The notes: generated by a model from the letters alone, not told the origin. Shown: positions 9,183-20,673, numbered from the stretch's first letter. The stretch: DNA of 64,000 nucleotides from Huiozyma naganishii CBS 8797 (GCF_000348985.1 NC_035927.1:706552-770551); one strand, 5' to 3'. Numbers and translations: made by a program.

Positions 9183-9581
9183 ACAGGGGCAGCCATCACC
9201 GTCGTAAACAACAAAAGTTTGTTACACGACATTCACCCATCGACAACGAAGATCTCAATAGCGTCGAGTGCTAACCACAACATACCGTTTACCCATGAAG
9301 GTATCGTTATCCTCCGTTTGTCCGATGACTCGACTATCAGGATCTTGGCATTCTATGCTCCAACCATGACGAACAATTTGCTCAGCATGCACGATTTAGA
9401 ACAAAACGGCCTGTGCCTGGACACAAGAATGAACATTTTGTATTCCACGAACCAGACCGCCAAAGCACATGTTATTATGCATGACTCGTTCCGCTGGCTA
9501 TCTTTCCGTCATATAGTCTTCCCACCCAATGTCCCACCAGAAACGGTCAATTCTCTCCTCACAAAACGCGCTTATCCATAG
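9183..9581 (+). pseudogene. Retrotransposon protease fragment (Ty1/copia POL, 5' broken)
   Basis: The frame is open from the junction at 9183 to a TAG at 9579-9581 and encodes the C-terminal side of an aspartic protease: after TGAAITVVNNKSLLHDI comes a beta-rich stretch ending NNLLSMHDLEQNGL, as in Ty1 protease. There is no ATG at its beginning. The catalytic Asp and everything before it are gone. The downstream integrase continues in another frame from about 9529, which points to a one-base indel between about 9529 and 9581. Confidence 0.85.
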
Positions 9582-12500
9582 ACTACTTGGTCATATCAAT
9601 GTTCAGTCGCTTTACAAATCCATTAAGAATAAAACATTCCAACACCTCGAACTTTCCGACATCGACTGGGGCAACCTAGCTCAGTTCCAATGTGTGGACT
9701 GCCTACAAGGCAAAAGTCGTCAACACTCACATATCGTTGGTTCCAGGGTTAAACATCAAGAAAAATATTCCAACTTTGAATACCTACACTCCGATTTACT
9801 CGGACCGATTTCTTCTCCAAGCACGAACACCAAAGCGTGGTTCATCTCATTTACTGATGAAACCACCAGATACCGTTGGGTCTACAAAATAACTGACAAG
9901 CGTGACACTACCATCCTACATATCCTAAAATCATTGATTGGCTACATCCGCAATCAATTCAAAGGAAATGTACTGGCTTTCCAATTCGACCGGGGCAGTG
10001 AGTTTACGAACAACATCGTCCGCACCTATCTCGCTGAAAACGGTATATCCACATTATACACCTCCGTAGGTGACCATCAATCAAACGGTGTAGCCGAACG
10101 TCTCAACCTAACGTTGATGAACGACTGCCGCACTCTGCTGAAAACTACCAATTTACCTTACCACTTATGGTTCTACGCTGTCCAATTTGCTACTCTGCTC
10201 AGAAACTCAGTTTACAACGACACATTACAATCTTCTGCTCGTGCCAAGGCTGGTCTACCCGGAATTGATGTCAAAAGCATCCTTCCATTTGGTCAACCTG
10301 TCATCGCGCACTTCACGAAGCTTAAAACGAAATTAAGATACAGAGGTGAACAAGGATTTGCACTCGTCCCATCAGATAACTCCTGCGGATACCATATCTA
10401 CATACCCAAGACCGGTGCGGTGGTTGACAGCACTAACTATGCTGTTATTCGATCAAATATCCAAATAAATTCCAAAGAAGACTACGATGACACCATATTT
10501 GATGATGTTATCGATAAACTAACCGATGCTGCTGCCCAGACCACTTCTGACTTCGATGATGAAATGTTATCACCTCATCAGCCAACTGAAACAACAACGT
10601 TGCCCACTTTTCCAGATAGTAATGCTGCTATGCCATTGGATCCTCATATCCTTCCTACCGACACGGACACCCTTAGGGTGGTACCTCCTGCGCGCAATTT
10701 ACCGGATGATGATCCTGACGCTACTGATATTGAACCCATCACCAATGAGGACCCTTTAAATGAGCTCGATGAAAACATCAACATCGATCCTCAATTACTA
10801 GCAATTAACCATGATGTTCCATCTACTGAGCAAACATCACCTTCTGACGCTACCACCGACCATACGTCGCCTAGTTCCACTTTGGGTGGTAGATTAAATG
10901 AGGAACAATCCGCTCTCCTATCAAGGATCAAAAGAAAAAGAATAGAAAATCAGGATGATGAAAGTGAAACTGAGGACGACCCAAAGGATGCAAAGAAACA
11001 CAAGTTTAGCATCAACTATACTCAGGTAATTAAAACGATAACAAATAATGTAAACACGAAGAACAGATCGATATTTTACCATCAAGCCATACAATACAAC
11101 AGGAATGTGGAGGAAAATAAACTGTTCACAGAGGCATACAATAAAGAAGTCAATCAGCTGAAAAAGATGAATACCTGGGAAGAGAATGCAATAGATATCT
11201 CCGACGTCCCAAAGCAAAACGTTATAAACGCTATGTTCATTTTCACGGTTACGAGAGACGGAACACACAAGTGCAGGTTTGTGGCACGAGGTGACCAACA
11301 AGACCCGTTAACATTCCAGCAAGACCTAAAGTCCAATACCATTCATCATTACGCCCTGATGAGTGCATTAGCTATGTCCCTTGACAACGGTTATCAGATT
11401 ATCCAAATGGATATTTCTTCTGCTTACTTGTATGCAGATCTAAAGGAAGATCTATACATTCGAACACCCCCACATTATGGAATGTCGAATAAAGTGTTCA
11501 AGCCCAAAAAATCATTGTATGGGCTGAAACAATCTGGCGCCAACTGGTACCAAAAAATTAAGGAATTTCTAATAACAAATTGTCAACTTAAGGAAGTACC
11601 AGGATGGCTATGTGTATTCCACAAGGAAGAAGACGGTAAAATAATTATAATATGTCTATTCGTGGACGACATGATAACCATGACTAATAGTAATGAATAC
11701 GCCACATCTACTATACTAACTATCAAGGAGAAATTTGACACTAAATTTATAAACGACGGTATAGGGAGTGAAGAAATAAGCTACGATATTTTAGGAATAG
11801 AAATAAAATACAAAAGAAACCATTACATGAAATTAGGCATGGAAACAAGCCTATCCAAGAAGTTACCAGAATTGGGAATAAATCTACAAACAAAAAGAAA
11901 AGTTCCTGGTACACCCCACGAAATCGTGAACGAAGACAAGGACTTGGAAGTGACTCAAGAAGAGTACAAGAAAAAAATTAAATGGATGCAGAAAATGATA
12001 GGTCTAGCGTCATATGTTGCTTACAAATACAGATTCGATCTCCTCTNNNAGTACGTGAACACATTGGCAAGATACACATTGTATCCATCTAACCAGGTAA
12101 TAAGTCTGACAAAACAGTTAATACAATACTTATGGTGCACAAAGGAAAAACAATTACTCTGGAAAAAGTCTGAATTCCAAGAGTTTGACACCAACTACTT
12201 ATCGGCTATAACAGACGCGTCCCTTGCTAACCAAAAAAATTTAAAATCCCAATTTGGAAATATCTACCTACTAAACGGAAAAATTATAGGAGCAAAATCT
12301 TCCAAATCAACACTGACTTGTACATCCTCCACTGAAGCTGAACTATTTGCTGTGACAGAATCAATCCCACGATTACAAAACATAAGATTACTCATAGAAA
12401 CCATATCTAACCTCCAAGTGAAATGCCTGATCATAAACTATAATATGCCATGCATTACATCTATCAAAGAAGGAGATACTTCGATGGTAAAAGGTAAATT

Positions 12501-12654
12501 CTACGGAACAAAGTTACTAAGAACAAAAGAAGAAATCGACAATAATAACTTAAACATAGAATACATTAACACGAAGAAGAATATTGCCGATGTGCTAACG
12601 AAACCTTTACCTGTTGCAGACTTTCAAAGAATATCTAAGATGATAGTAGATTAA
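9529..12654 (+). pseudogene. Retrotransposon integrase-reverse transcriptase-RNase H polyprotein (Ty1/copia TYB part)
   Basis: The 1041-codon frame opens with the integrase HHCC finger (HRLLGH...CVDCLQGK), then the DDE core (YLHSDLLGP, FQFDRGSE, NGVAERLN). A linker of about 250 residues follows, then reverse transcriptase with QMDISSAYLYADL, KSLYGLKQ and the active site FVDDM. RNase H keeps TDAS and TEAEL, but the segment where Ty1 has its third acidic residue (TDSR) reads IINYN here, so that catalytic Asp appears replaced by Asn. Three N at 12047-12049 leave two codons undetermined. The end KKNIADVLTKPLP is typical of Ty1/copia. No gag or intact protease exists to support activity. Confidence 0.92.
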
Positions 12655-12675
12655 GCTATGACGATATGGGTGGTA

Positions 12676-13026
12676 TGTTGAATATAGAAAATGACCATTA
12701 TAGGGGTGATAAGATATCATCATAGGCATAAACATTATATGAAACGAGAGTGATGCGTGGCAACTATGAAATGTATGACAATATTGCCACGAGGAAGTTA
12801 ATATGTCGCACTATGAAACATGATCATATTCTGAGAATATCCGGGAAATTCTCATATATATAAAGACTAGTGATATCCATAGTATCGGTCTCTATCTTCC
12901 TGATCATACAGAAGAGACCATCGAACCTTATACTTGTATAGTATAACTAAGAAGTCAATTTATCTAAGTCATCTCACATACTCTACTTAAAATGGATAGT
13001 CACGGCGAGAAAGACAATATCCAACA
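12676..13026 (+). repeat. 3' LTR of the Ty1/copia element
   Basis: The repeat begins with TGTTGAATATAG and ends with ATATCCAACA, giving TGTTG/CAACA termini. It is 351 bp long, starts 21 bp after the POL stop codon and is preceded by the purine-rich GATATGGGTGG tract expected for plus-strand priming. A TATATATAAAG at about 12855-12865 fits the LTR promoter. No second copy is in the window, so LTR age cannot be judged. Confidence 0.9.
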
Positions 13027-13064
13027 CTTATCACCCCTTTAATAGTCATTTTCTCTATTTAATA
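13027..13064 (-). repeat. Inverted fragment of a related LTR head, abutting the 3' LTR
   Basis: Read on the minus strand this 38-bp piece matches the first 40 bases of the LTR at 12676 (shared AGAAAATGAC, GGGGTGATAAG) with a few mismatches. It joins the intact LTR end at 13026/13027 without a spacer. The simplest reading is that the element inserted into an older, oppositely oriented LTR of the same family. Confidence 0.75.
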
Positions 13065-13778
13065 ATAATTCATCAAAGCTTGTGTTGTATATGGTAAGAA
13101 TCAGAGCTCATGGAAACCTTAATCACAATTGAAGCGAAAATTGAACAAACGCAAATGATATTCCATGAATGATAACATTTAGGTATAGGCAGTAATGTAT
13201 TTAATTGCTACTGGCCATCCATGTATTACTTTTCGGGGGGCTACAAGAAGCTAATCTTTTTGTAGTTTCACAAATTCTATAACGAGAAAAATTCATAAAT
13301 ATCGGATCTCATATTGAGAAAATGGGCAACCTATTAAACAAATGCCTACATCATTTTGAAACCCTTTGCTTAATAACATCGGTAGGGCAAAGGGTCTTAA
13401 ACTGAAAATATATGTAACTGACAAAATTAGATCAAATATTCGACTAATGTACGATGCATATCTTTTCCCTTGAATTTATCAATTACACGGAAACTCATTT
13501 ATTCAATGGAAGCCCCAAATAAAGGGATAAATGTGAAGTGCAGTCTTCCACAGATTTGCTAGTCCATGTGGGATATACAATTACGTTGTTTTTCAATGTT
13601 CCCCGTCCAGTTAAGGGAAAATTATTTTAGAACGAAACACCGCAAACCAAGTTTCCCTCTCCAACACAAAAACAAACCGTGACAAAGTTGGACCATTGAT
13701 GAATATATTCTATTTACAAGCTAGAAATGAATTGCGACTGCACATGTAGAAAGAATAAAGCAGTTAATTGTGTTCAAA
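13065..13778. other. AT-rich intergenic stretch
   Basis: No open frame, RNA gene or repeat that I can support. It separates the retrotransposon from the start of the conserved gene block and serves as the 3' side of MRP2. Confidence 0.6.
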
Positions 13779-14126
13779 TCACCAAACACCCTTTTTGACA
13801 CCAGGGAGCTCCCCTCTAAGAGACTTTTCTCTAAATTGTGTTCTACAAAGCCTGAAATCTGAGAGTACTGATCTCGCAGACCCGGATTCGACGCATCTGT
13901 TTTTCACCTGTGTCAATCTCGTGTAGTTTGGCATCATATTCAGCTTCAACTGTGCTTGCAGTCTTAGCTTCGCTGGCAAGAGCGTGTTGCGAGCCATAAA
14001 CTTGAGTGCCTTTGTTGTTGTTTCGTTTTCCTGGAACTGCTGTCTTTTGAAGTTATCCCGGATAACCCGAGTGTTGAGAAACCCGGGTGGAAGTTTCGTC
14101 TTGATTGGAAATCGGAACTGACCCAT
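13779..14126 (-). CDS. MRP2: Mitochondrial small ribosomal subunit protein uS14m (MRP2)
   Basis: The 115-residue product matches yeast Mrp2 along its whole length: N-terminal [16 protein letters not shown], basic central RDNFKRQQF and the S14 signature region with [26 protein letters not shown], ending GVKKGVW. It belongs to the mitochondrial ribosome small subunit. In S. cerevisiae it is YPR166C, next to MET16 (YPR167C); here a TDH pseudogene sits between them. It marks the left border of the conserved block. The ATG is the only sensible start and length equals the family. Confidence 0.96.
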   Translation of the reverse strand: MGQFRFPIKTKLPPGFLNTRVIRDNFKRQQFQENETTTKALKFMARNTLLPAKLRLQAQLKLNMMPNYTRLTQVKNRCVESGSARSVLSDFRLCRTQFREKSLRGELPGVKKGVW

Positions 14127-14653
14127 TCTCTTTCACGTAAACCTTGTGTGTTAGTTCCCCTTGCGTCTAGACAACCACTGTACCTCCTAATGTCAATCAC
14201 CGACGTCCATAGTGCCTCGTGTTAAAAGGGCTGTGAAAGAACTAACATTTCGATGTCAGCAAAATAGAAAGAGAAAAGGAAGTTTGCAGTCACGTGATTT
14301 TGGTGAAGTTATGACACCCCGTCGCACACAGTTGACTCAGCTTATCGGGCTCTCCTTCATAGAATCCGGTAGTACCACACTTCATATCCAAACGTATTTG
14401 TATTGCAATTATCGAGCTTTGTTGCAAAAGCGACCTTGTTTATGAGAAATACATTTCAAGAGTATTAACTCCGGCCTCTGCTAAGACGACAGCTCACAAA
14501 CCGTGGTACGAGGGACTTGCTGAAGGGGAGGAGGAATATTTTTTGTAGTTTATGAACTTGGAAAGCTAATATCTATCAATTATATATTCCTCTGTGGAGC
14601 GTGGTTATTTCATCTAAATGTCGTAAGGTTCCTTAGGTAGGAAATGTCGTTAT
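14127..14653. other. Intergenic: MRP2 promoter and 3' flank of the TDH pseudogene
   Basis: This region of 527 bp lies between MRP2 (upstream side) and the TDH stop codon. A 77-codon plus-strand frame at 14212-14445 begins with GTG and has no recognisable features. I see no RNA gene. Confidence 0.5.
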
Positions 14654-16016
<1,363 letters not shown>

Positions 16017-16829
16017 TTACTGTTTGCCCTGCGCATCCTTGAGGTACTGGGCAAATTTGCTCGTCTCGTGAATACCACACTCGGTCTTCGTCTTGCCCTT
16101 CCAGCGGCCCGCTCTCTCGTCCTCTCCCTCTTTCACGGGCAACGTCGAGTGGTAGTCACCGATGGAGCGGTACCCGTACTGCAGCAGTTCGTTGCAGGGG
16201 ACACCATTCTGCTTGATGTACTGCTCGACGGTTTTGAAGTCCCACAGCATGAGTGGGTTGATCTTGATGATGTGGTTCAACTCGTCGACCTCGACGTACT
16301 GCAGCGAGCTTCTCGAATCACCCTGTGACCGTCTTCTCCCAGTGAACACGGCAGCAACGTTCAAAGTCTTGTACGCGCGTGCGGCGGGCTCCACTTTTAC
16401 GAGGAAATCGTACTTCACATCGTCACGCTCCCATAACAAGTCCCCCTGCAGTGCTGCAAACTCGGCCTCCGTCGAGGCACTCTGTGGCCGGAACACGTGT
16501 ACGGTCTCCCCGAGCGGTGTATAATACTTCTTCTGTATGGTCTCAAGCAACTCGAGTGTTTGCGGAAAGTGGTGCAACGTGTCGATGAAGATGAGGGGCA
16601 CGGGCGGTGTCCCCGCCGGGTTCTCATCCCTCAGTTTCTGCAACATGTCGATAGTCGCGAGCCCGGTCAGCCCGAACGCCGTAGTCTGGAACAACCCTGG
16701 GAACGTCACGATAGCCCAACGTAAAATCTCCTGCGGCGTCGCAAGCGTCCCCAAGTACTTGTTCCAATGCGCCAGTTGCTCGTCAGTGACCGTAGTCCCG
16801 TTATTCAAAGTGTAAACGCGACCAGTCAT
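16017..16829 (-). CDS. MET16: 3'-phosphoadenylyl-sulfate (PAPS) reductase
   Basis: The 270-residue protein reduces PAPS to sulfite with thioredoxin in sulfate assimilation. Family signs: the adenosine-phosphosulfate-binding segment TTAFGLTGLATIDML near residue 51, the middle QYVEVDELNHIIKINPLMLWD and YGYRSIGDYHST, and the C-terminal redox cysteine in TECGIHE at about residue 251. In S. cerevisiae it is YPR167C beside MRP2. Its upstream region has the Cbf1 and Met31/32 sites expected for the methionine regulon. Confidence 0.97.
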   Translation of the reverse strand: MTGRVYTLNNGTTVTDEQLAHWNKYLGTLATPQEILRWAIVTFPGLFQTTAFGLTGLATIDMLQKLRDENPAGTPPVPLIFIDTLHHFPQTLELLETIQKKYYTPLGETVHVFRPQSASTEAEFAALQGDLLWERDDVKYDFLVKVEPAARAYKTLNVAAVFTGRRRSQGDSRSSLQYVEVDELNHIIKINPLMLWDFKTVEQYIKQNGVPCNELLQYGYRSIGDYHSTLPVKEGEDERAGRWKGKTKTECGIHETSKFAQYLKDAQGKQ

Positions 16830-16948
16830 TCACAATCTGCTCTCACTCCCCTCTCCTCATTCCAAACACCAGAGAGCACTGTCCCAGCTCCAGAGCAGAC
16901 CACTGCATCGCTTATATAACCAGCTACTACTACTACTTGCTTACCAAA

Positions 16949-16993
16949 GCCACAGTGCCTGCAACGTTCTCGAAGAACACTGTGGATCACGTG
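16949..16993 (-). promoter_or_regulatory. Cbf1 E-box with Met31/32 sites in the MET16 promoter
   Basis: TCACGTGA centred on CACGTG (16988-16993) is a perfect Cbf1 box about 160 bp before the MET16 ATG. ACTGTGG (16979-16985) and GCCACAG (16949-16955) are Met31/32 cores close by, and TATATA lies at about 16914-16919. This is the arrangement known from methionine genes, so control by Cbf1-Met4-Met28 is probable. Confidence 0.85.
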
Positions 16994-17180
16994 ACATGAC
17001 GCAGGATTGGTGCAGCCTGCGATAGATCAGAGCAGACTCACGACCATCCAGTCACTCACTTCACCACGTAGCGTATATCCCATCAGGAACCAGCAGCAGC
17101 GGGACAGGACAGCTCATCACCAGGGCCTTCCTCCCTTCAAGCTCTTAAACTGTGTAAAACGCTCTGCTTCAAAATAAGTG

Positions 17181-17214
17181 GAAAATTTCAGCGATGAGGT
17201 TCCGATGAGATGAG
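17181..17214 (+). promoter_or_regulatory. RRPE and two PAC elements in the JIP5 promoter
   Basis: GAAAATTT (17181-17188) resembles the RRPE (Stb3) core; GCGATGAG (17191-17198) and CGATGAGATGAG (17203-17214) are PAC (Dot6/Tod6) motifs. They lie 60-95 bp before the JIP5 ATG. The pair is characteristic of ribosome-biogenesis genes and supports that role for JIP5. The S. cerevisiae neighbour NUT2 is missing from this interval (16830-17274). Confidence 0.85.
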
Positions 17215-17274
17215 TAATTGGACCTGGGACCTGGTGCAGTTAGGGCAATTGAGCAGTCGTAACCGAGTCAATCG

Positions 17275-18603
17275 ATGGGCGGAAAACACACTAAGATGAA
17301 AAAGTTGTCCACGAAGGAGAAACGGACGCAGGAGCTGCTGGCAGCGGACGCAGCGGTGTCCCTGGCGAGCCCGCTCTTAGAAATTTCTTTCCCCGATGAG
17401 CTGGCTGTACTCTTCTCCGTAGCAGCGCATCCGACGGAGAGCGTGCTGTACTTGGGGCTCGCCAATGGGTACGTGTATGCGTACCGGTACAAAGTGGTTC
17501 AAGGTAGACCGGTGGTGTCGCTGCAGCTTGGTACAGAGACTGCAGAGTGTTCCGTCATGTGGAGAACCCGCAGGCATAAGGGGTCTGTGAGGTGTCTCGC
17601 GCTCGACGCAGATGGGGACAAGTTGTACTCCATTGGGACAGATAGTGTTTTGAAAGTTGCCGACTCGAAGACGGGGAAAGTGCTGCAGAAGTGCGTGATT
17701 TCAGAAGGTGCTGGTGCTACGAAACTGGTCGTCACGGATAAAGTTGTGCTCGTTGGGATGGAGAGCGGGGAAGTGCTTGTGCTCTCCGTCGGGGATTTGA
17801 CACAGAGGAACAAGATAACGCGGATCCATGAAGGTGACGCCATCAATGATATCTTCCATTTCGCAAAGAGGTCCATGTACAAATTTGTGTCCCTTGGGCA
17901 GACGACGCTCGCGTACTGGGACTGCAACATGGACGATACCAGGGAAAGGGAAAAGATCCGCATGAGCGACGACCAAGAGGACGAGATCCTCTGCGGTGCG
18001 TTCGTGGACGACCAAGTGGGGGACACTCTCGTGTGCGGGATGGGGGAAGGTATCCTTACCGTGTGGAAACCTGAGAAGAACGACCTCGAGGACCAGATGT
18101 CCCGTGTCAAAGTGTGCAAGAACGATAGCATAGATTGCATTGTACCAACGCTGCAGGACGACAACTGTGTCTGGTGTGGCTGTTCCGATGGGAAACTGTA
18201 CAAAGTGGACGCCAAGAGGGGCAAAGTAGTAGAGACTCGTGTGCACGCCATTGCAGACGAATGTTCCTTCCTGGACCTGGACTGCGAGTACCACGTGGTA
18301 TCCGGTAGCATGGAAAGCGTCAAGGTATGGGGGGAACCGCTAGAGGAGGAGCAGGAAGACTCCGGGAATTCCGAGAACTCCGATAGCTTCTCAGATTCAT
18401 CAGATTCCTCCGATTCCTCCTCCGAGGAATTCACGGGAGAGCTCACTGGATTGTCCCGTGAGGAGCTAATCGCCGAACTGGACAAAGACATAGATGTCGA
18501 ACCCGCGGAGACTCAAGAACCGAAGCAAAAGAAACAGAGGAGGCAAAAACAGGGCAGCAGTAACAACGAGAGCCACGGCATTACAAAGTTTGAGGGACTG
18601 TGA
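17275..18603 (+). CDS. JIP5: WD-repeat ribosome biogenesis protein Jip5
   Basis: The 442-residue protein is a WD40 beta-propeller with a basic start (MGGKHTKMKK) and an acidic, serine-rich tail. Blades are suggested by HKGSVRCLALDADGDKLYSIGTDSVLKV and similar units through about residue 345. After that come a Ser/Asp/Glu stretch (DSFSDSSDSSDSSSEE) and a lysine-rich end (EPKQKKQRRQKQ), typical of nucleolar proteins. It matches S. cerevisiae YPR169W, which acts in 60S subunit formation. PAC and RRPE sites in the promoter agree. Confidence 0.93.
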   Translation: MGGKHTKMKKLSTKEKRTQELLAADAAVSLASPLLEISFPDELAVLFSVAAHPTESVLYLGLANGYVYAYRYKVVQGRPVVSLQLGTETAECSVMWRTRRHKGSVRCLALDADGDKLYSIGTDSVLKVADSKTGKVLQKCVISEGAGATKLVVTDKVVLVGMESGEVLVLSVGDLTQRNKITRIHEGDAINDIFHFAKRSMYKFVSLGQTTLAYWDCNMDDTREREKIRMSDDQEDEILCGAFVDDQVGDTLVCGMGEGILTVWKPEKNDLEDQMSRVKVCKNDSIDCIVPTLQDDNCVWCGCSDGKLYKVDAKRGKVVETRVHAIADECSFLDLDCEYHVVSGSMESVKVWGEPLEEEQEDSGNSENSDSFSDSSDSSDSSSEEFTGELTGLSREELIAELDKDIDVEPAETQEPKQKKQRRQKQGSSNNESHGITKFEGL

Positions 18604-18819
18604 AACTGTCGATTGCCGCAGAGCGCATGCCCCATTAGCAGCATCAGTGTATATCAAAAGTAACACTACTACTGATACAGTATTATTATTATTATTTCTA
18701 TTATTATTGTCATTAAATAATTTTGGAAAGAAATAAGAGGACGTTTAGAGGCAGCAGGAGTGTTTCCTGGTGATCCGTTTGACCCATCAGCGTGGCCTAA
18801 CGATCTCTGCACCAGAATA

Positions 18820-19318
18820 ATGAGACCCGTTGTATCAGTACGTTACTTTTCTTCTGAGGAGCGCGCCCCCCCACTCTAGGCCACCCAGGTTCCCAACACC
18901 CTTCATTCTTTTACTAACACAACGGCTGCACACACGTTGCTACTGCATGCTGCCCGCATTTTTACAGTCCGGCAAAGCCTGGTTTTGCACTGTACTGTCT
19001 GCGTTTGGTGTGGTGATCCTGTCAGTGATCGCACACCTGTTCAACACCAACCACGAGAGTTTCGTCGGGTCCATAAACGACCCTGAAGACGGCCCAGCGT
19101 ATGTTCCCCTGCAATTTATAACCTGCGACTCCAATCCCTGTACAGAGGCAAGGAGTCAAATCTAAAAGCACCTCATCATTACTAACAATCCTACTTGCTC
19201 TTTATACAGTGTTGCCCGTACCGTTTCGCTTGCTGCCTTGGTGTACCTCCTGTTCCTTCTGTTCTGCGGGTTTCAAGCTTATCTGTCGACCAAGAAACCG
19301 TCAATTGAACTCCGCTAG
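18820..19318 (+). CDS. V-ATPase Vo subunit f (YPR170W-B homologue), two introns
   Basis: Three exons join to an 85-residue protein: 18820-18837, 18968-19098 and 19210-19318. Intron 1 (130 nt) has donor GTACGT, branch site TACTAAC at 18912-18918 and acceptor ACAG; intron 2 (111 nt) has donor GTATGT, TACTAAC at 19180-19186 and acceptor ACAG. The joined protein begins MRPVVSSGKAW, has FLNTNHESFVGSINDPEDGPA-like sequence in the middle (here LFNTNHESF) and ends KKPSIELR, with two membrane segments. This equals the S. cerevisiae protein in length and order. It is a small membrane subunit of the vacuolar ATPase Vo sector. The locus sits between JIP5 and BSP1 as in S. cerevisiae. Confidence 0.95.
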
Positions 19319-19515
19319 ACACAGCAGAGTTCCAAAGCGAGGTTCACCGCATCAAACACAATTTTTCCATCTACCTATATAAATGTATATGATATGTATT
19401 AATGCATACTTCGAACAGTAACTAATTGATATCAAACTGTAGACTTCTTGGATCCAGATAAAGCTGCCCGAACACACACGCTGTGTGAGAGCATACGAAC
19501 CGTGGACAGTGGGAA

Positions 19516-20673
19516 ATGCAGAGTCCTGACCTAGCATACCGGTCCGCGTACAACTACGAGCGGACTTTCTCACCGAGAGGGTCCCCGAGGTCCCCGACCA
19601 GAACATCCCCCGGCAGAACGTACGTCGTCTCTGAGGAGGACTACTTGTTGCTGATGGAGGTGAAAAGAGAGCGGGGGCTTGTGCGGGATGAACCTGCGAC
19701 AGATGTATACGCGGAGAGATTGGAACGTTTGCAGAGGAGAGTGCTCAGTGGACTCGATCAGGTGGTGCTGCCTGAGCTACCGCCGAGATCCGTGGATGAC
19801 CACTCTGAAAGGCCGTCTGTGCCCTCGAGGGACTCCAAACCGGTGTTATTGGAGCAACAACGGGCAATACAGAAACCAGCCCCCCCTATAGTACCGAGGA
19901 AACCTGTTGCAGTAGTGGAAAAGCTTGCGGAAGCGATCGAGAGTCCATTGGAGACAGGTTCGAAGGGATCGACCCCGCCAAAACTACCTCCAAAGAGGCA
20001 AACGTACCTTGGGGACCTGAAGGGGTCGAAAACTTTACCATCTGGGAGGACCTTTGCCGCCTCACCTCCAAATAAAGTACCTTTGGAGGCAGACTCTGCC
20101 ACGCCGTCAGACAAGGGCAGACCCGAAACAAGCTCGAAGAGTGTGACGCCACCTCAAGTACCGCCCAAGAAGGCGGCTCTGAAGCGAGTTGTCACAGAAG
20201 ATCTGATCGACCTTGGTCAAGATTCTATGGTGACTCCTAAGTCCGCACTGACCCCCCCAGCACACGACAGTCCGCCAGCGTCCTTCTTGGACTCAATGGC
20301 GAAGAACAAGTTGACCTCGAACAAACATCACGTACACAGTCGACAGAGCATACCCGCGCTGTCTCCCACGGGGAAGATAGTGGACGATAAAGCCGTGCCA
20401 GTAAACTACCTGGACTCGATTCAATTAAAGCCTACGGTGAGACAACCGGAGGGCACCACACAGCGCAGGACGAGCCTGCGAGCACCACAGCGTGAGAGTT
20501 TCATCCAATCTGCACTGCAGAAGGATAGCTTTACTGCGAAACCTCCATCACCTCCTAAGAAGCCCGTTTCGCTGCGCACTTCGACAGTGACGCAAAGCTC
20601 GCCCGAATTAGTTCACATCACAAAGGGCAGACCTAGAGGCCCCAAGAGGAAGCTACCCACGAGTCTTGTCTGA
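19516..20673 (+). CDS. BSP1: Bsp1-like cortical actin patch / cytokinesis adaptor
   Basis: The 385-residue, proline-rich and probably disordered protein shares short conserved boxes with S. cerevisiae Bsp1 (YPR171W): LAYRSAYNYE at the N-terminus, SEEDYLLLME near residue 38, YLDSIQLKPT near residue 298, ESFIQSALQ and the very end RGPKRKLPTSLV. Many PPKLPPK-type motifs suggest SH3 partners. Bsp1 links synaptojanins to actin and helps ring constriction. It is much shorter than the S. cerevisiae protein (576 residues), lacking the first segment and several linkers. The ATG at 19516 is the first in frame. Confidence 0.9.
   Translation: MQSPDLAYRSAYNYERTFSPRGSPRSPTRTSPGRTYVVSEEDYLLLMEVKRERGLVRDEPATDVYAERLERLQRRVLSGLDQVVLPELPPRSVDDHSERPSVPSRDSKPVLLEQQRAIQKPAPPIVPRKPVAVVEKLAEAIESPLETGSKGSTPPKLPPKRQTYLGDLKGSKTLPSGRTFAASPPNKVPLEADSATPSDKGRPETSSKSVTPPQVPPKKAALKRVVTEDLIDLGQDSMVTPKSALTPPAHDSPPASFLDSMAKNKLTSNKHHVHSRQSIPALSPTGKIVDDKAVPVNYLDSIQLKPTVRQPEGTTQRRTSLRAPQRESFIQSALQKDSFTAKPPSPPKKPVSLRTSTVTQSSPELVHITKGRPRGPKRKLPTSLV

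Larger units (their letters stand above)
9183..13026 (+). mobile_element. 5'-truncated, inactivated Ty1/copia retrotransposon with its 3' LTR
   Basis: The element has protease, integrase, reverse transcriptase and RNase H in the Ty1/copia order, followed by a 351-bp 3' LTR. The whole gag region, primer binding site and 5' LTR are missing. Coding sequence begins at ACA GGG GCA GCC, which reads as the TGAA of a DTGA protease motif, so the break lies immediately after the catalytic aspartate codon. A frameshift separates protease from integrase. Three N at 12047-12049 fall in the reverse transcriptase. The element cannot transpose on its own. Confidence 0.93.

Noticed and set aside
14212..14445. 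77-codon frame upstream of MRP2
   Set aside because: Non-ATG start, low complexity of basic residues, and it lies in the MRP2 promoter.
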